A stretch of 64,000 bases of DNA from Brachybacterium avium (GTDB lineage: Bacteria > Actinomycetota > Actinomycetes > Actinomycetales > Dermabacteraceae). The stretch's first letter is position 1, and each line of letters starts with the position of its first letter. Under the pieces are notes generated by a model. The model had not been told where the DNA came from, made no database searches, and worked only from the letters and a program-made list of their open reading frames with translations. A program made the position numbers and the translations under genes. The stretch spans positions 124,001 through 188,000 of the forward strand of contig NZ_CP022316.1 of assembly GCF_002216795.1 (NCBI RefSeq). The letters run 5' to 3'. Of this stretch, positions 54,310-63,989 are shown one piece after another.

Positions 54310-55227
54310 TCAGCCCAGCGCGTCCATCCCGCCCTTGGCCTTCAGCAGAGACAGCAGCAGATCCTTGGGATCCGCGGCGGGCTCCAGCGCGCATTCGTCG
54401 GGATCGAAGGACCAGCTGGCCCGCAGCGAGCGGAACACCTCGAACTCGGCGTCACCGGTGCGCAGCGGCACCGCCTGATAGCCGCCGGCCTCGGGCAGGT
54501 GGATCACGAAAGCACCGGTCAGCTCCGGCATCTCGCGGGTGGTGCCGTCGTCGTCCAGCAGCAGTTCCGCCCGGCAGACCGCCACCCCCTGCAGCGCGTA
54601 GTCCCCACGCACCTTCTTCGAGGTCTTGATGTCGGCGCTGAGCACGGTGTTGCCGATCTTCACGATCGCGTCGGTGGTGCCCGCATAGCCGACGGTGTGG
54701 TTGACGACGGTCTGCTCGATCTCGAGGAACTCGGGCTGGAAATCGTCCAGGAAGCGGGCATAGCCGTCCAGGCGCACGTCGACCCGGGCCAGCAGTGCCT
54801 GCGGGTCCTTCTCGCCCGCGAAGCTCCCCTGCTCGGTGCGCATCTGCTCGAGGATCGCACCGATCCCGTCGGCATCGGGACGGGTGCCGCTGGTCCCCCA
54901 CTCCTCGCACACGGCGTGCACGAGCGTGCCGAAGTCCGCGGCGGTGCGGGTGTACTCCGGGGCGGCGGCGGCGATGCGCTTCTGGCTGCCCCAGCGGTCC
55001 CGGGTGACGCGGGAGATCTCGGCGGCGGCCCGGTGCGGGTTGCGGTCCAGCCAGGAGTACATCTCCAGTGCCCGCTTGGAGGCCATGGTCGCGTACCAGC
55101 CCTGCAGGAAGTCCTTGGCCCGCATCCCGGAGACGGTGGTGATCGAGGGATACATCAGCGGGCCGTCGGGCTCGAGTCGGTACATGCGGCCGCGCGGGGT
55201 GTCGGCGCTGAGGGAGGGCGTGGTCAT
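54310..55227 (-). CDS. PD-(D/E)XK nuclease family protein
   Basis: A 305-residue protein with the RecB/Cas4/phage-exonuclease-like core: an upstream helix region with FGTLVHAVCEEWG (His and Glu), EIEQTVVNHTVGYAGTTDAI (GTxD motif) and VLSADIKTSKKVRGDYALQG (DxK motif, then the Gln of motif III). The order H...E...GTxD...DxK...Q fits a functional nuclease fold. No helicase, Cas gene or phage gene is adjacent, so its pathway is unknown. The ATG is preceded by GTGAGGA. It is downstream of nothing on its strand and may be monocistronic. Confidence 0.8.
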   Translation of the reverse strand: MTTPSLSADTPRGRMYRLEPDGPLMYPSITTVSGMRAKDFLQGWYATMASKRALEMYSWLDRNPHRAAAEISRVTRDRWGSQKRIAAAAPEYTRTAADFGTLVHAVCEEWGTSGTRPDADGIGAILEQMRTEQGSFAGEKDPQALLARVDVRLDGYARFLDDFQPEFLEIEQTVVNHTVGYAGTTDAIVKIGNTVLSADIKTSKKVRGDYALQGVAVCRAELLLDDDGTTREMPELTGAFVIHLPEAGGYQAVPLRTGDAEFEVFRSLRASWSFDPDECALEPAADPKDLLLSLLKAKGGMDALG

Positions 55228-55377
55228 GGGTCCTCACGGTGGCAGGCGACGCCGGGTCGGCGTCGGGACGATCGACGATCACCGTACGCCGCGCAGCGCC
55301 CGGCCGGGGCGGGATCCCACCTGGACGCGCCGGGACGGGACCGCGGATCACATCGCGCGGCGACGTCGGATCCATCC

Positions 55378-58300
55378 TCAGTCCTGCGGACCGAAGATGA
55401 CGTCCTCGGCGATGCTCCGCGCCCGCCGGGTCACGCGCAGGTAGCGCTCCTCGAGCTCGGCGGCGGAGCCGTCGTCGCCGTCGATCAGCAGCGCCAGCGC
55501 ACGCAGGTCATGGCGGTCGGTGGGCAGGGCATCGCCCTCCTTCCCCTTCCACAGGAACAGCACGCGCCGGATCAGCCAGCCCAGCGTCCACGCCTCGGCG
55601 AGCTCCTGGACCTCCCGCGCGGGCAGGAGCTCCGCCTGTGCCGCCGCCGCGAGCTGATCGAGGGTCTGCGCAGTGCGCAGCCCCTCCACCTCGTGGCCGT
55701 GCTCGAGCGCCAGGATCTGAGCGGTCCATTCCACGTCCGTCATGCCGCCGCGGCCGAGCTTCACATGACGGAAGGGATCCGCATTGCGAGGCAGACGCTC
55801 GGATTCGACCCGCGCCTTCATCCGGGTGATCCTGCGCCGTGCCGAGACACTCAGACCACCCTCGGGATACCGATGCCGGTCCATCTCCTCGCGCAGCTGC
55901 TCGGCGAGCGCTTCGGAGGCGACCACCGGTCGTGCCCGCAGCAGGGCCTGCTTCTCCCAGGTCTCGGCGTCGCGCCGGTAGTACGCGGTCCAGGACTCCA
56001 GGCTCCGCGCCAGCGGCCCGACCTTCCCCTCGGGGCGCAGGTCCGCGCTGACCCGCATGTCGGAGCGGGCGGTAGGGGCGTTGAGGATCTTCTGGATCTG
56101 GGTGGCGACCGCCCCGGCGATCTCCACCGCGTCCTTCCCCGCGCCGCGGTCGATGACGACGAACTGGACATCGGCATCCGAGGCGTATCCCATCTCCCGG
56201 GCGCCGAAGCTGCCCATCGCGATGATCGCCATCTCGATGCCGAGAGCCCGGGCGGGGTCGGAGCGCTTCTCCCGCAGTCGCAGCGCCGTGTCGACGTCGA
56301 CCTCGGGCTCGCTGTCGAGCGTCTCAGCGTTCTCGCCCACTGCTTTCCGTTCGCGGGCCACCACGTGCAGGGCCACCAGCATCCCCGCCTCGAGCACCGC
56401 TTCGGCCAGATCGGTCAGGGCCCGGGCGATCTCGGTCGGACTCGCCACCGCCGTGAGGTGGGCCAGCCCGATGCGCAGCAGCTCCCGATTGCGGGTGCGG
56501 CGCAGCACGTCGCGGGCCACCTCGGCGTCATCGACCCGGGAGATGACGGCGAGGAACTCGCGTCCCAGCACGTCACGGGCCAGGGGGCGCAGCTGGGCGT
56601 CGCGGGCCAGCCAGCGCACCCCTTCCGGGATCTGCTCGAGCTGCTCGCCGACGTAGCGGCCGGCGGCGAGCACCCGGGTGAGGCGTTTGGCGGCGAGCCC
56701 GGAGTCGCGCAGCAGGCCCAGGTACCAGTGGGCCGAGCCGATGGTGTCCGAGAGCCGTCGGAACGCGAGCAGCCCCAGATCCGGGTCGACGCCGTCGGCG
56801 AACCATTCGAGCATGGCCGGCAGCAGCTGGCGCTGGATCTTCGCACGTCGGGAGATGCCCTCGGTGAGGGCCGAGATATGGCTGAGCGCCCGGGCAGGAT
56901 CCCGATAGCCGATCGCCGCCAGGCGGGCGGCGGCATCCTCCTCGCTCAGCCGGATCTGGCCGTCGCTGAGCTGAGAGGCGGTCAGCAGCAGCGGCCGGTA
57001 GAAGATCTCCTCGTGCAGCTGGCGCACCCGGCGCCGGGTGCGCTGGTACCGCTGATGGAACTCGTCCGGGGTCAGCCGCACGCTGCGGGCGAGGCGGCGC
57101 AGGTCCGAGGCGGCGGTGGGCAGCACCTGGGTGCGACGCAGGCGGTGCAGCTGGAGTCGGTGCTCGACGCAGCGCAGGAATCGGTAGGCCACATCCATCT
57201 CGACCACGTGGTCGCGCGAGATGTACCCGCCCTCGCCGAGCCGGGCCAGGGAGTCGAGAGTCGAACGGCCCTGCAGCACCTCGTCGGCACGGCCATGCAC
57301 CATCTGCAGCAGCTGCACGGTGAACTCCACATCCCGCAGCCCTCCCGGGCCCAGCTTGAGGTTGCGCTCCACCTCGGCACGCGGGATATGGGCGACCACC
57401 CTGCGGCGCATCGCCCGAGCGTCCTCGACGAAGCCCTCCCGAGTGGAGGCCTGCCAGACCCAGGGCTCGACCATGGTCTCGAAGCCGAGGCCGAGCTCCC
57501 GATCCCCGGCCGCGGCGCGCGCCTTCAGCAGTGCCTGGAACTCCCAGGACTTCGCCCACTCCGTGTAGTACCGGCGGTACGAGCCCAGGGTGCGCACCAG
57601 CGGTCCGTCCTTGCCCTCGGGTCGGAGATTGGCGTCGACCTGCCACAGCGAGCCCTCCCCGGTCCGCTCGGAGCAGGCGCGGGCGAGTTCGCGGGCCAGG
57701 GCGGCGCCGATGGTGGCGGCATCCTCGTCCGCCCCGGAGCCGAGCTCGCCGGCCTCCTCCTCCGGCCGCGCGGCGGGGGCGACGACATGCATCACATCGA
57801 CGTCGGAGACGTAGTTGAGCTCACGGGCACCGGTCTTGCCCAGCGCGATCACCGCCCAGCGCACCGACTCATGGTCCTCCACGGTGGCTCGGGCGATCGC
57901 GGACGCCGCTTCGAGCGCCGCATCGGCGAGGTCGCTGATGGCCCGGGAGACGCGGGGCTGAAGGGCCGTGGGATCTGCGGAGCAGACGTCGGCCGCCGCG
58001 ATCTGCGTCAGCCGGCCGTGGTAGGCGATGCGCAGCGCGTCGCGCACCTCCCGGCCGCTCTCACCGGCCACCGGCACCTCTGCGTCCGGATCGGCGCCGA
58101 CGGCCTCGAGCAGGTCCCGCCGCACCGCATCTGCCGGGGCCGCGAGCTCGTCGTCCCCCTCGCGCAGCAGCGTGAGCAGTTCGGGATGACGGGTGAGGAA
58201 GTCGCCGAGCGCGACCGAGGTGCCCAGCAGCGTGATCAGACGCTGACCGGAGGTTCCCTCCTGCCCGATGCCGTCGAGGAATTCTTTGAGCAGCGCATGC

Positions 58301-58503
58301 TGGCCGGCCTCCTGCGCCGCCTCGGCCAGGCGCAGCAGTCCGAGCACGGCGTCGTCGCCGTCGGCGGTCCGTCCCAGCGCGGCGGCGGCGCCGCCGCCGA
58401 GGCCGGCCAGGGCGGGCTCCTCCAGGAAGCGGCGCACCCGGTCGGTGCTGCTGAATCCAAGACGGGCGAGGACTCCGGTGGTGGTGGGCGGTTCGGTGCT
58501 CAC
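55378..58503 (-). CDS. glnE: Bifunctional glutamine synthetase adenylyltransferase/adenylyl-removing enzyme
   Basis: Controls GlnA1 by adding AMP to, or removing it from, its regulatory tyrosine. The 1041-residue protein has two nucleotidyltransferase domains: LGKTGARELNYVSDVDVMHV at about residue 229 and MGSFGAREMGYASDADVQFV at about 771, both with the GS/GK...D.D catalytic pattern, each followed by a GlnD-PII uridylyl-type helical domain. GTG start 58503 follows GAGAGGAGA. It lies 27 bp after glnA2 on the same strand, the usual actinobacterial glnA2-glnE arrangement. Confidence 0.95.
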   Translation of the reverse strand: MSTEPPTTTGVLARLGFSSTDRVRRFLEEPALAGLGGGAAAALGRTADGDDAVLGLLRLAEAAQEAGQHALLKEFLDGIGQEGTSGQRLITLLGTSVALGDFLTRHPELLTLLREGDDELAAPADAVRRDLLEAVGADPDAEVPVAGESGREVRDALRIAYHGRLTQIAAADVCSADPTALQPRVSRAISDLADAALEAASAIARATVEDHESVRWAVIALGKTGARELNYVSDVDVMHVVAPAARPEEEAGELGSGADEDAATIGAALARELARACSERTGEGSLWQVDANLRPEGKDGPLVRTLGSYRRYYTEWAKSWEFQALLKARAAAGDRELGLGFETMVEPWVWQASTREGFVEDARAMRRRVVAHIPRAEVERNLKLGPGGLRDVEFTVQLLQMVHGRADEVLQGRSTLDSLARLGEGGYISRDHVVEMDVAYRFLRCVEHRLQLHRLRRTQVLPTAASDLRRLARSVRLTPDEFHQRYQRTRRRVRQLHEEIFYRPLLLTASQLSDGQIRLSEEDAAARLAAIGYRDPARALSHISALTEGISRRAKIQRQLLPAMLEWFADGVDPDLGLLAFRRLSDTIGSAHWYLGLLRDSGLAAKRLTRVLAAGRYVGEQLEQIPEGVRWLARDAQLRPLARDVLGREFLAVISRVDDAEVARDVLRRTRNRELLRIGLAHLTAVASPTEIARALTDLAEAVLEAGMLVALHVVARERKAVGENAETLDSEPEVDVDTALRLREKRSDPARALGIEMAIIAMGSFGAREMGYASDADVQFVVIDRGAGKDAVEIAGAVATQIQKILNAPTARSDMRVSADLRPEGKVGPLARSLESWTAYYRRDAETWEKQALLRARPVVASEALAEQLREEMDRHRYPEGGLSVSARRRITRMKARVESERLPRNADPFRHVKLGRGGMTDVEWTAQILALEHGHEVEGLRTAQTLDQLAAAAQAELLPAREVQELAEAWTLGWLIRRVLFLWKGKEGDALPTDRHDLRALALLIDGDDGSAAELEERYLRVTRRARSIAEDVIFGPQD

Positions 58504-58530
58504 GGCTCTCCTCTCGCTGACGCGGCGTCC

Positions 58531-59866
58531 TCAGACGCGGCTGAAGGTCGAGCGCAGCTCGTGATCGGTCACCTGCTCGCGGTAGCGCTGCCACTCCTGC
58601 CGCTTGTCCCGCAGGAAGAACTCGAAGACCTGCTCGCCCAGGGTGCTCGCCATCAGCTCCGAGCCCTCGAAGACCTCGAGCGCGCGGAAGAGATCGGTGG
58701 GCAGCGGTTCGATGCCCATGGCTCGGCGCTCTCGCTCGGTGAGCTCCCAGACCGCGTCCTCGGAGCCCTCGGGCAGCTCGTACTCCCCCTCGATGCCCGC
58801 CATCCCGGCGGCCAGCAGCGCGGAGAAGGCGAGATAGGGGTTGGCGGAGGAGTCCAGCCCGCGGAACTCGACTCGGGAGCTGGTGCCCTTGGTCGGTTTG
58901 TGGAACGGCACGCGCACCAGTGCGGAGCGGTTGTTGTGGCCCCAGCAGATGTAGCTCGGCGCCTCCTGCGCCCCCAGAGCCGCTTGTAGGAGTTCACCCA
59001 CTGGTTGGTCACCGCGCTGTATTCCGGGGCGTGCCGCAGCAGACCGGCGATGAACTGCCGGCCCATCCGGGAGAGCCCGAACTCGGCGCCCGGGGCGTGG
59101 AAGGCATTCTTCCCGCCCTGGAACAGGGAGAGGTGGGTATGCATCCCGAGCCGGGCTGGTCGATCATCGGCTTGGGCATGAAGGTGGCCACCTGCCCCAT
59201 CGACAGAGCGACCTCCTTGACGACGGTGCGCAGGGTGAGGATGTTGTCGGCGGTGGTCAGCGCATCGGCGTAGCGCAGGTCGATCTCGTTCTGGCCGGGC
59301 CCGTTCTCGTGGTGGGAGAACTCGACCTGGATGTTCATCGCCTCCAGGTGCTGGATGGCGGTGCGGCGGAAGTCCTGGCCCTGGCCGCGGTGGACATGGT
59401 CGAAGTAGCCGGCGCTGTCGATCGGCCGCAGCGGCTCACCCTGTCGATAGGGCTCGTCGAAGAGATAGAACTCGATCTCGGGATGGGTGAAGAACTCCAG
59501 CCCCTTCTCCTCAGCGCGTCCCAGCGCATCCCGCAGGACACGACGGGGATCGCTGGCCGCGGGCTCGCCGTCCGGGGTGAGCACGTCGCACATCATCCGG
59601 CCGGTCGCATTGGTGTCCCCGCGCCAGGCCAGCAGCTCGAAGGTGGCCGGATCCGGGCGCAGGATCATGTCCGATTCGAAGCTGCGGGTGAGGCCCTCGA
59701 TGCTCGAACCGTCGATCCCGATGCCCTCGGTGAAGGCGGCCTCGAGATCCGACGGGGAGATCGCGATGGACTTCAGCGTCCCCGGGATGTCGCAGAACCA
59801 CAGGCGGATGAACCGCACATCCCGGTCGGAGACGGTGCGGATGACGTCGTCATGGAGATGTCCCAT
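58531..59866 (-). pseudogene. glnA2: Glutamine synthetase-like GlnA2, interrupted by two one-base frameshifts
   Basis: Three frames together encode about 445 residues of a GlnA2-type enzyme. Frame 1 runs MGHLHDDVIRTVSDRDVRFI to [13 protein letters not shown]. Frame 2 runs [20 protein letters not shown] to [11 protein letters not shown]. Frame 3 runs [20 protein letters not shown] to LRSTFSRV. The breaks fall in CCC at 59145-59147 and CCCCC at 58971-58975, and each is healed by one added base. Catalytic segments ([28 protein letters not shown]) are all preserved, so the losses look recent or artefactual. The adenylylation tyrosine is replaced ([10 protein letters not shown]). A weak CACACT hexamer lies six bases before ATG 59866. 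Confidence 0.9.
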
Positions 59867-59920
59867 GTGCCCAGTGTGCCTCAGGCCCCCGGCCTGCGGC
59901 CTCAGAGGACCGAGGTGCCG

Positions 59921-60457
59921 TCAGAACGGGATGACGAGGTACCAGCGGCCGTCGTCCCCGGGAGCCATCGGGATGTCGAGGTCGTTGCCGAGCACGCTGA
60001 GGGAGACGGTGCCGTCCCCGTTGTCGCTCGCCTGAATCATCGAGGCATCCAGCGCGTCGAAAGCTCCGGGCTCGAGCAGCTCGGCCTGCGCCGCGAAGAC
60101 CGGCTCCACCCCGTCGACGCAGTCCTGGAGACGTTCGCCCTCGGGCGCAGATCCGGTGGTGGGATCCAGGACCATGCCGCAGGCGGATTCCCAGTCGTGG
60201 TCGTCGATGACCTGGAGGAGGTCGAGGAACCGCTGGGAAGCGGCATCGAGCTCCGCGTCGCTGAAGCGGGTCTCACCGCCGCCATCGCTCGGCTGAGCAT
60301 CCTCACCCGGGGACCCGCCGCCCTGCTGTGAGCTCGAGGACTCCGCCGCGGCGGGCTCCTCCTCCCCGCCGGTGCAAGCCGTCGCCCCCCACAGGAGGGC
60401 TGCGGCACCCATGCCGGCGGCGGTGCCCCGCAGAATACTGCGCATCGTCGTCGTCAC
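59921..60457 (-). CDS. Putative lipoprotein, unknown function
   Basis: A 178-residue exported protein. After MRSILRGTAAGMGAAALLWG comes ATAC, a plausible lipobox Cys, then a Ser/Gln/Gly/Glu-rich linker and a C-terminal globular domain (DAASQRFLDLLQVIDDHDWE, then DGTVSLSVLGNDLDIPM) ending DDGRWYLVIPF, which resembles small NTF2-like fold endings. GTG 60457 was chosen for the GGAGGAG eight to nine bases upstream; ATG 60445 is also possible. It is divergent from panB; the function is unknown. Confidence 0.75.
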   Translation of the reverse strand: MTTTMRSILRGTAAGMGAAALLWGATACTGGEEEPAAAESSSSQQGGGSPGEDAQPSDGGGETRFSDAELDAASQRFLDLLQVIDDHDWESACGMVLDPTTGSAPEGERLQDCVDGVEPVFAAQAELLEPGAFDALDASMIQASDNGDGTVSLSVLGNDLDIPMAPGDDGRWYLVIPF

Positions 60458-60614
60458 GACCGCTCTCCTCCCAGGCCGCCGATGCGGCGACCGGCACCAG
60501 AGTGGCACACTCCCGCCCCGTGCGGAGGCCGCCGACAAGATCTCGATGGCGCGGCCGACGAGGATAGGCTGAGCTCGCAGACCGATCATCCCGTTCACCG
60601 CCCAGGAGCCTCAC

Positions 60615-61454
60615 GTGAGCACTGAGTCCACTGCCGGATCCACTCCCGGCACCGCCGCCCCGGCCACGATCCGGCTGCGGCACCTGCAGCAGGCCAAGGC
60701 GCAGGGCCGACCGTTCTCGATGCTCACCGCCTACGACCAGTTCGCGGCGAAGGCCTTCGAGGCAGCCGGGATCGAGGTGCTGCTGGTGGGCGACTCCGTC
60801 GGCACCACGGTGCTCGGCTACGACTCGACCACCTCCACCACGCATCAGGACATGCTGACCTTCACCGGTGCCGTGGCCCGCAGCGTGACCCGCCCCCTGG
60901 TGGTCGCCGATCTCGCCTTCGGCACCTATGAGGGCGGCCCCGCCGATGCACTGCGCCACGGGGTCGAGCTGGTGCGCGCCGGCGCGAGCGCGGTCAAGCT
61001 CGAGGGCGGGGCGGAGGTGGCCCCGCAGGTGCGGGTGCTGGTACAGGCCGGGATCCCCGTCTTCGGCCACCTCGGCTTCACGCCCCAGTCGGTCAACTCG
61101 CTGTCCGGGCACCGGGTGCAGGGACGGGACCGGGCCGCAGCGCAGAAGATGCAGGAGGACGCCCTCGCACTGCAGGCCGCAGGAGCGGCCGCGATCGTGC
61201 TGGAGCTGGTCCCGGCGGCCGTCGCAGCTTCCGTCACCGCGGCGCTGGCAGTGCCGACGATCGGCATCGGGGCCGGCCCCGACTGCGACGGGCAGGTGCT
61301 GGTGTGGCAGGACATGGCCGGGCTCTCCGGCTTCCACGGGAAGTTCGTGAAGACCTTCGCGGACCTGCGCCCCCAGCTCGAGCAGGCAGCTCAGCAGTAC
61401 CGGGACGAGGTCTCGGAGCGCACCTATCCGGGGCCCGAGCACTCCTTCGAATGA
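60615..61454 (+). CDS. panB: 3-methyl-2-oxobutanoate hydroxymethyltransferase
   Basis: First step of pantothenate synthesis, using methylene-tetrahydrofolate. The 279-residue TIM-barrel protein shows ARPFSMLTAYDQ-like (RPFSMLTAYDQFAAKAFEAA), LLVGDSVGTTVLGY, FGHLGFTPQSVN, VLELVPAAVAAS and IGIGAGPDCDGQVLVWQDM. GTG 60615 follows AGGAG. A TAGGCT about 45 bp upstream could be the -10. panC and panD are not in the window. Confidence 0.95.
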   Translation: MSTESTAGSTPGTAAPATIRLRHLQQAKAQGRPFSMLTAYDQFAAKAFEAAGIEVLLVGDSVGTTVLGYDSTTSTTHQDMLTFTGAVARSVTRPLVVADLAFGTYEGGPADALRHGVELVRAGASAVKLEGGAEVAPQVRVLVQAGIPVFGHLGFTPQSVNSLSGHRVQGRDRAAAQKMQEDALALQAAGAAAIVLELVPAAVAASVTAALAVPTIGIGAGPDCDGQVLVWQDMAGLSGFHGKFVKTFADLRPQLEQAAQQYRDEVSERTYPGPEHSFE

Positions 61455-61479
61455 GCCCGCGGGAGCCGGGCCGAGTGGG

Positions 61480-61698
61480 TCAGCGCGACCCGTCGGACCC
61501 CGAGCCCTCGGTCCCGTAGCCCTCCCATTCCGCGTTCTCCTCGTCCCAGGACTGGTTGCGCTGGGCCGCGGTCTGCAGCGCACGCGCCGCCTCCTCGCGA
61601 GTGGCGTACGGACCCATCAGCTCCGTGCCCGGGGACTGGTGCCCCTCCTCCACGCTGCCGTTGGTCAGGTTGTAGTAGAACTGGGTGCCCTCGGTCAC
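61480..61698 (-). CDS. Small SPOR-like protein
   Basis: A 72-residue soluble protein: [54 protein letters not shown], then a Gly/Ser tail. The [13 protein letters not shown] segment is typical of SPOR-like domains, here standing alone and without a signal peptide. GTG 61698 has AAGGAGA upstream. It is divergent from map; this pairing is frequent in Micrococcales, as far as I recall. Function unknown. Confidence 0.8.
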   Translation of the reverse strand: MTEGTQFYYNLTNGSVEEGHQSPGTELMGPYATREEAARALQTAAQRNQSWDEENAEWEGYGTEGSGSDGSR

Positions 61699-61735
61699 GT
61701 CGGTCTCCTTCGAAGTCGGTGAGAGACTGGTGGAC

Positions 61736-62623
61736 ATGACTGTAGAGCAGGAATGGTTCCGTCCAGAAGGGCGCGAGCTGCTGGTGCCGGGCATCCTCAG
61801 CCCGCGCCGCAGCGTTCCCCCCCACATCGAGCGACCGGAGTACGTCGGCAAGGACGAGGCCGTCTCCGACACCGGCCCCTACGTCCAGAGCGCCGACGTG
61901 ATCGCGCGGGTCCGCGAGGCGTCGCGGGTCGCTGCGCTCGCGCTGCAGGCCGCTGGGGAAGCGGCGCAGCCCGGCGTGACCACCGACCACATCGATGGGG
62001 TGGTCCACGCCGTGCTGCTCGAGCACGGCGCCTATCCCTCGACGCTCGGCTACCTGGGATTCGAGAAGTCCTGCTGCACCAGCCTGAACGAGGTGATCTG
62101 CCACGGGATCCCCGACTCGACCGTCATGCAGTCCGGAGACATCCTCAACGTCGACGTCACCGCGTACCTGAACGGTGTGCACGGCGACTGCAACGCCACC
62201 TTCCTGGTGGGTGAGGTCCATCCCCGAGCACAGGACCTGGTGGACAGGACCCATGAGGCGATGATGCGCGGCGTGAAGGTCGCCCGCCCCGGCCGCGAGG
62301 TCAACGTGATCGGGCGCGTGATCGAGAAGTTCACCGCCCGCCACGGCCTGGAATCGGTGCGCGACTACACCGGGCACGGCGTCGCCGAAGGCTTCCACAA
62401 CGGCCTGGTCATCCCCCACTACGACTCCGCACCGATGTTCGACGAGGTGATCGAGGAGGGCATGACCTTCACGATCGAACCGATGGTCACCCTCGGTTCC
62501 CAGGGCTGGGAGCAGTGGGACGACGGCTGGACCGTGGTGACCAGGGACCGTTCCTTCACCGCGCAGTTCGAGCACACCATGCTGATCACCGGTGAGGGCC
62601 CGGAGCTGCTGACGGTGGTCTGA
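61736..62623 (+). CDS. map: Methionine aminopeptidase type I
   Basis: Removes initiator methionine from new proteins. The 295-residue protein has the actinobacterial N-terminal extension ([15 protein letters not shown]) and the pita-bread fold: [13 protein letters not shown] (His), [20 protein letters not shown] (two metal Asp), [13 protein letters not shown] (metal His) and [10 protein letters not shown] (metal Glu), with the final Glu in QFEHTML. A GAGACT hexamer lies seven bases before ATG 61736, a weak leaderless candidate; there is no clear ribosome site. Confidence 0.95.
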   Translation: MTVEQEWFRPEGRELLVPGILSPRRSVPPHIERPEYVGKDEAVSDTGPYVQSADVIARVREASRVAALALQAAGEAAQPGVTTDHIDGVVHAVLLEHGAYPSTLGYLGFEKSCCTSLNEVICHGIPDSTVMQSGDILNVDVTAYLNGVHGDCNATFLVGEVHPRAQDLVDRTHEAMMRGVKVARPGREVNVIGRVIEKFTARHGLESVRDYTGHGVAEGFHNGLVIPHYDSAPMFDEVIEEGMTFTIEPMVTLGSQGWEQWDDGWTVVTRDRSFTAQFEHTMLITGEGPELLTVV

Positions 62624-62752
62624 GACCACCACGTGAACCGTCCCTGCGAGGATCCGGTGCACGGGTATCGTGGGCGGCCGTGAGCACCGCGGCTGTCGGT
62701 GCATCCCCCTGCAGGGCGTTCTCGCGCCCGCCCACTGCACACAGGAGACGCG

Positions 62753-63580
62753 ATGAGCAAGAAGGCCTTCGGCATCGACATCGGCGGGAGCGGCATCAAG
62801 GGGGCGCCGGTGGATCTGTCCACCGGCGAGCTCGCCGCCGACAGGGTGCGGATCCCCACCCCGCAGCCCTCCACCCCGGAGGCTGTGGCCGATACGGTCG
62901 CCGAGCTCATCGGCTCCTTCGACGTCGGCACCGACATGCCGGTGGGCGTCACCTTCCCCGCCGTGATCCAGGCCGGGGTCGCCCAGACCGCCGCGAACGT
63001 CGACAAGTCCTGGATCGGGACGGACGTCGACGCACTGCTCACCGAGCGCACCGGTCATGACGTCTTCGTGGTCAACGACGCCGACGCGGCCGGGATCGCC
63101 GAGATGAAGTACGGCGCCGGGCGCGGCACCTCCGGAGTGGTCCAGGTGATCACCCTGGGCACCGGCGTGGGCAGCGCGACCTTCGTGGACGGCACCCTGG
63201 TCCCGAACACGGAGCTCGGCCATCTGCTGCTGCACGGGGATTCCGCCGAGCGCTACATGGCCAGCTCCATCAAGGAGGAGCAGGATCTGGACTGGGAGAC
63301 CTGGGCCGGACGGCTCCAGGAGTACTTCTCCCACCTCGAGTTCCTCTTCAGCCCCACCCGCATCATCATCGGCGGCGGGGTCTCGAAGAAGCACAAGCAC
63401 TTCCTGCCGCTGCTGAACCTGAAGACCGAGATCGTGCCGGCGAAGCTGCGCAACGAGGCCGGCATCGTCGGCGCCGCGGTGCTCGCCCATCGCGAGGAGA
63501 AGACCCTGCTGAAGGCCGAGAAGAAGGCGGAGAAGTCCGCGGAGAAGAAAGAGCGGGCCAAGCGCGAGGCGGCGAAGTAG
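62753..63580 (+). CDS. ppgK: Polyphosphate glucokinase
   Basis: Phosphorylates glucose using polyphosphate or ATP. The 275-residue ROK-family protein starts [20 protein letters not shown] (phosphate-binding loop), has [30 protein letters not shown] (catalytic Asp) and [15 protein letters not shown], and ends in a lysine-rich tail ([20 protein letters not shown]). ATG 62753 follows AGGAGA. It follows map after 129 bp on the same strand, an arrangement seen in other actinobacteria. Confidence 0.95.
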   Translation: MSKKAFGIDIGGSGIKGAPVDLSTGELAADRVRIPTPQPSTPEAVADTVAELIGSFDVGTDMPVGVTFPAVIQAGVAQTAANVDKSWIGTDVDALLTERTGHDVFVVNDADAAGIAEMKYGAGRGTSGVVQVITLGTGVGSATFVDGTLVPNTELGHLLLHGDSAERYMASSIKEEQDLDWETWAGRLQEYFSHLEFLFSPTRIIIGGGVSKKHKHFLPLLNLKTEIVPAKLRNEAGIVGAAVLAHREEKTLLKAEKKAEKSAEKKERAKREAAK

Positions 63581-63588
63581 CCGCGGCG

Positions 63589-63625
63589 CGCCCCTCGCAC
63601 CGCATCCCGTGCGGGGCGAGGGGCG
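63589..63625. terminator. Bidirectional hairpin terminator between ppgK and rnpB
   Basis: A 10-bp perfect outer stem (CGCCCCTCGC with GCGAGGGGCG), one mismatch and five inner pairs with a TCCCG loop. It lies 9 bp after the ppgK stop and adjoins the 3' end of rnpB. Confidence 0.7.
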
Positions 63626-63989
63626 GACCAGCCGGCCTGTAAGCCGGGTTCTGTGATCGGCAGCCATCCCTCTACGGTCGCCGTTGCCGACGACCTCCAG
63701 CGGTCCACCCGGGAACTCGGGCCGGCGCCCTCGAACATTCCCTGTCTGACCTTGCTCCCGGTGGGGTTTACCGTGCCGACCTCGTCACCGAGGCCGCGGT
63801 GGTCTCTTACACCACCCTTTCACCCTTACCGCCGCGCCCCGAGGGGTGCGGCGGCGGTCTGCTCTCTGTGGCACTGTCCCGCGGATCACTCCGGGTGGGA
63901 GTTACCCACCACCGTGCCGGATGGAGCCCGGACTTTCCTCGGCCACGGGAGCGGAGTCCCGTGGACGCGGCTGCCCGGCCGACTGGTCC
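63625..63989 (-). ncRNA. rnpB: RNase P RNA, bacterial class A
   Basis: The catalytic RNA that trims tRNA 5' ends, about 365 nt. The 5' sequence GGACCAGTCGGCC pairs with the 3' sequence GGCCGGCTGGTCC (helix P1). The universal GAGGAAAGTCCGGGCTCC lies at 63940-63923, and the 3' ACAGAACCCGGCTTACAGG block is near 63653-63635. Both ends are in the window; the promoter lies to the right of 63989 and is mostly outside. Confidence 0.93.
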
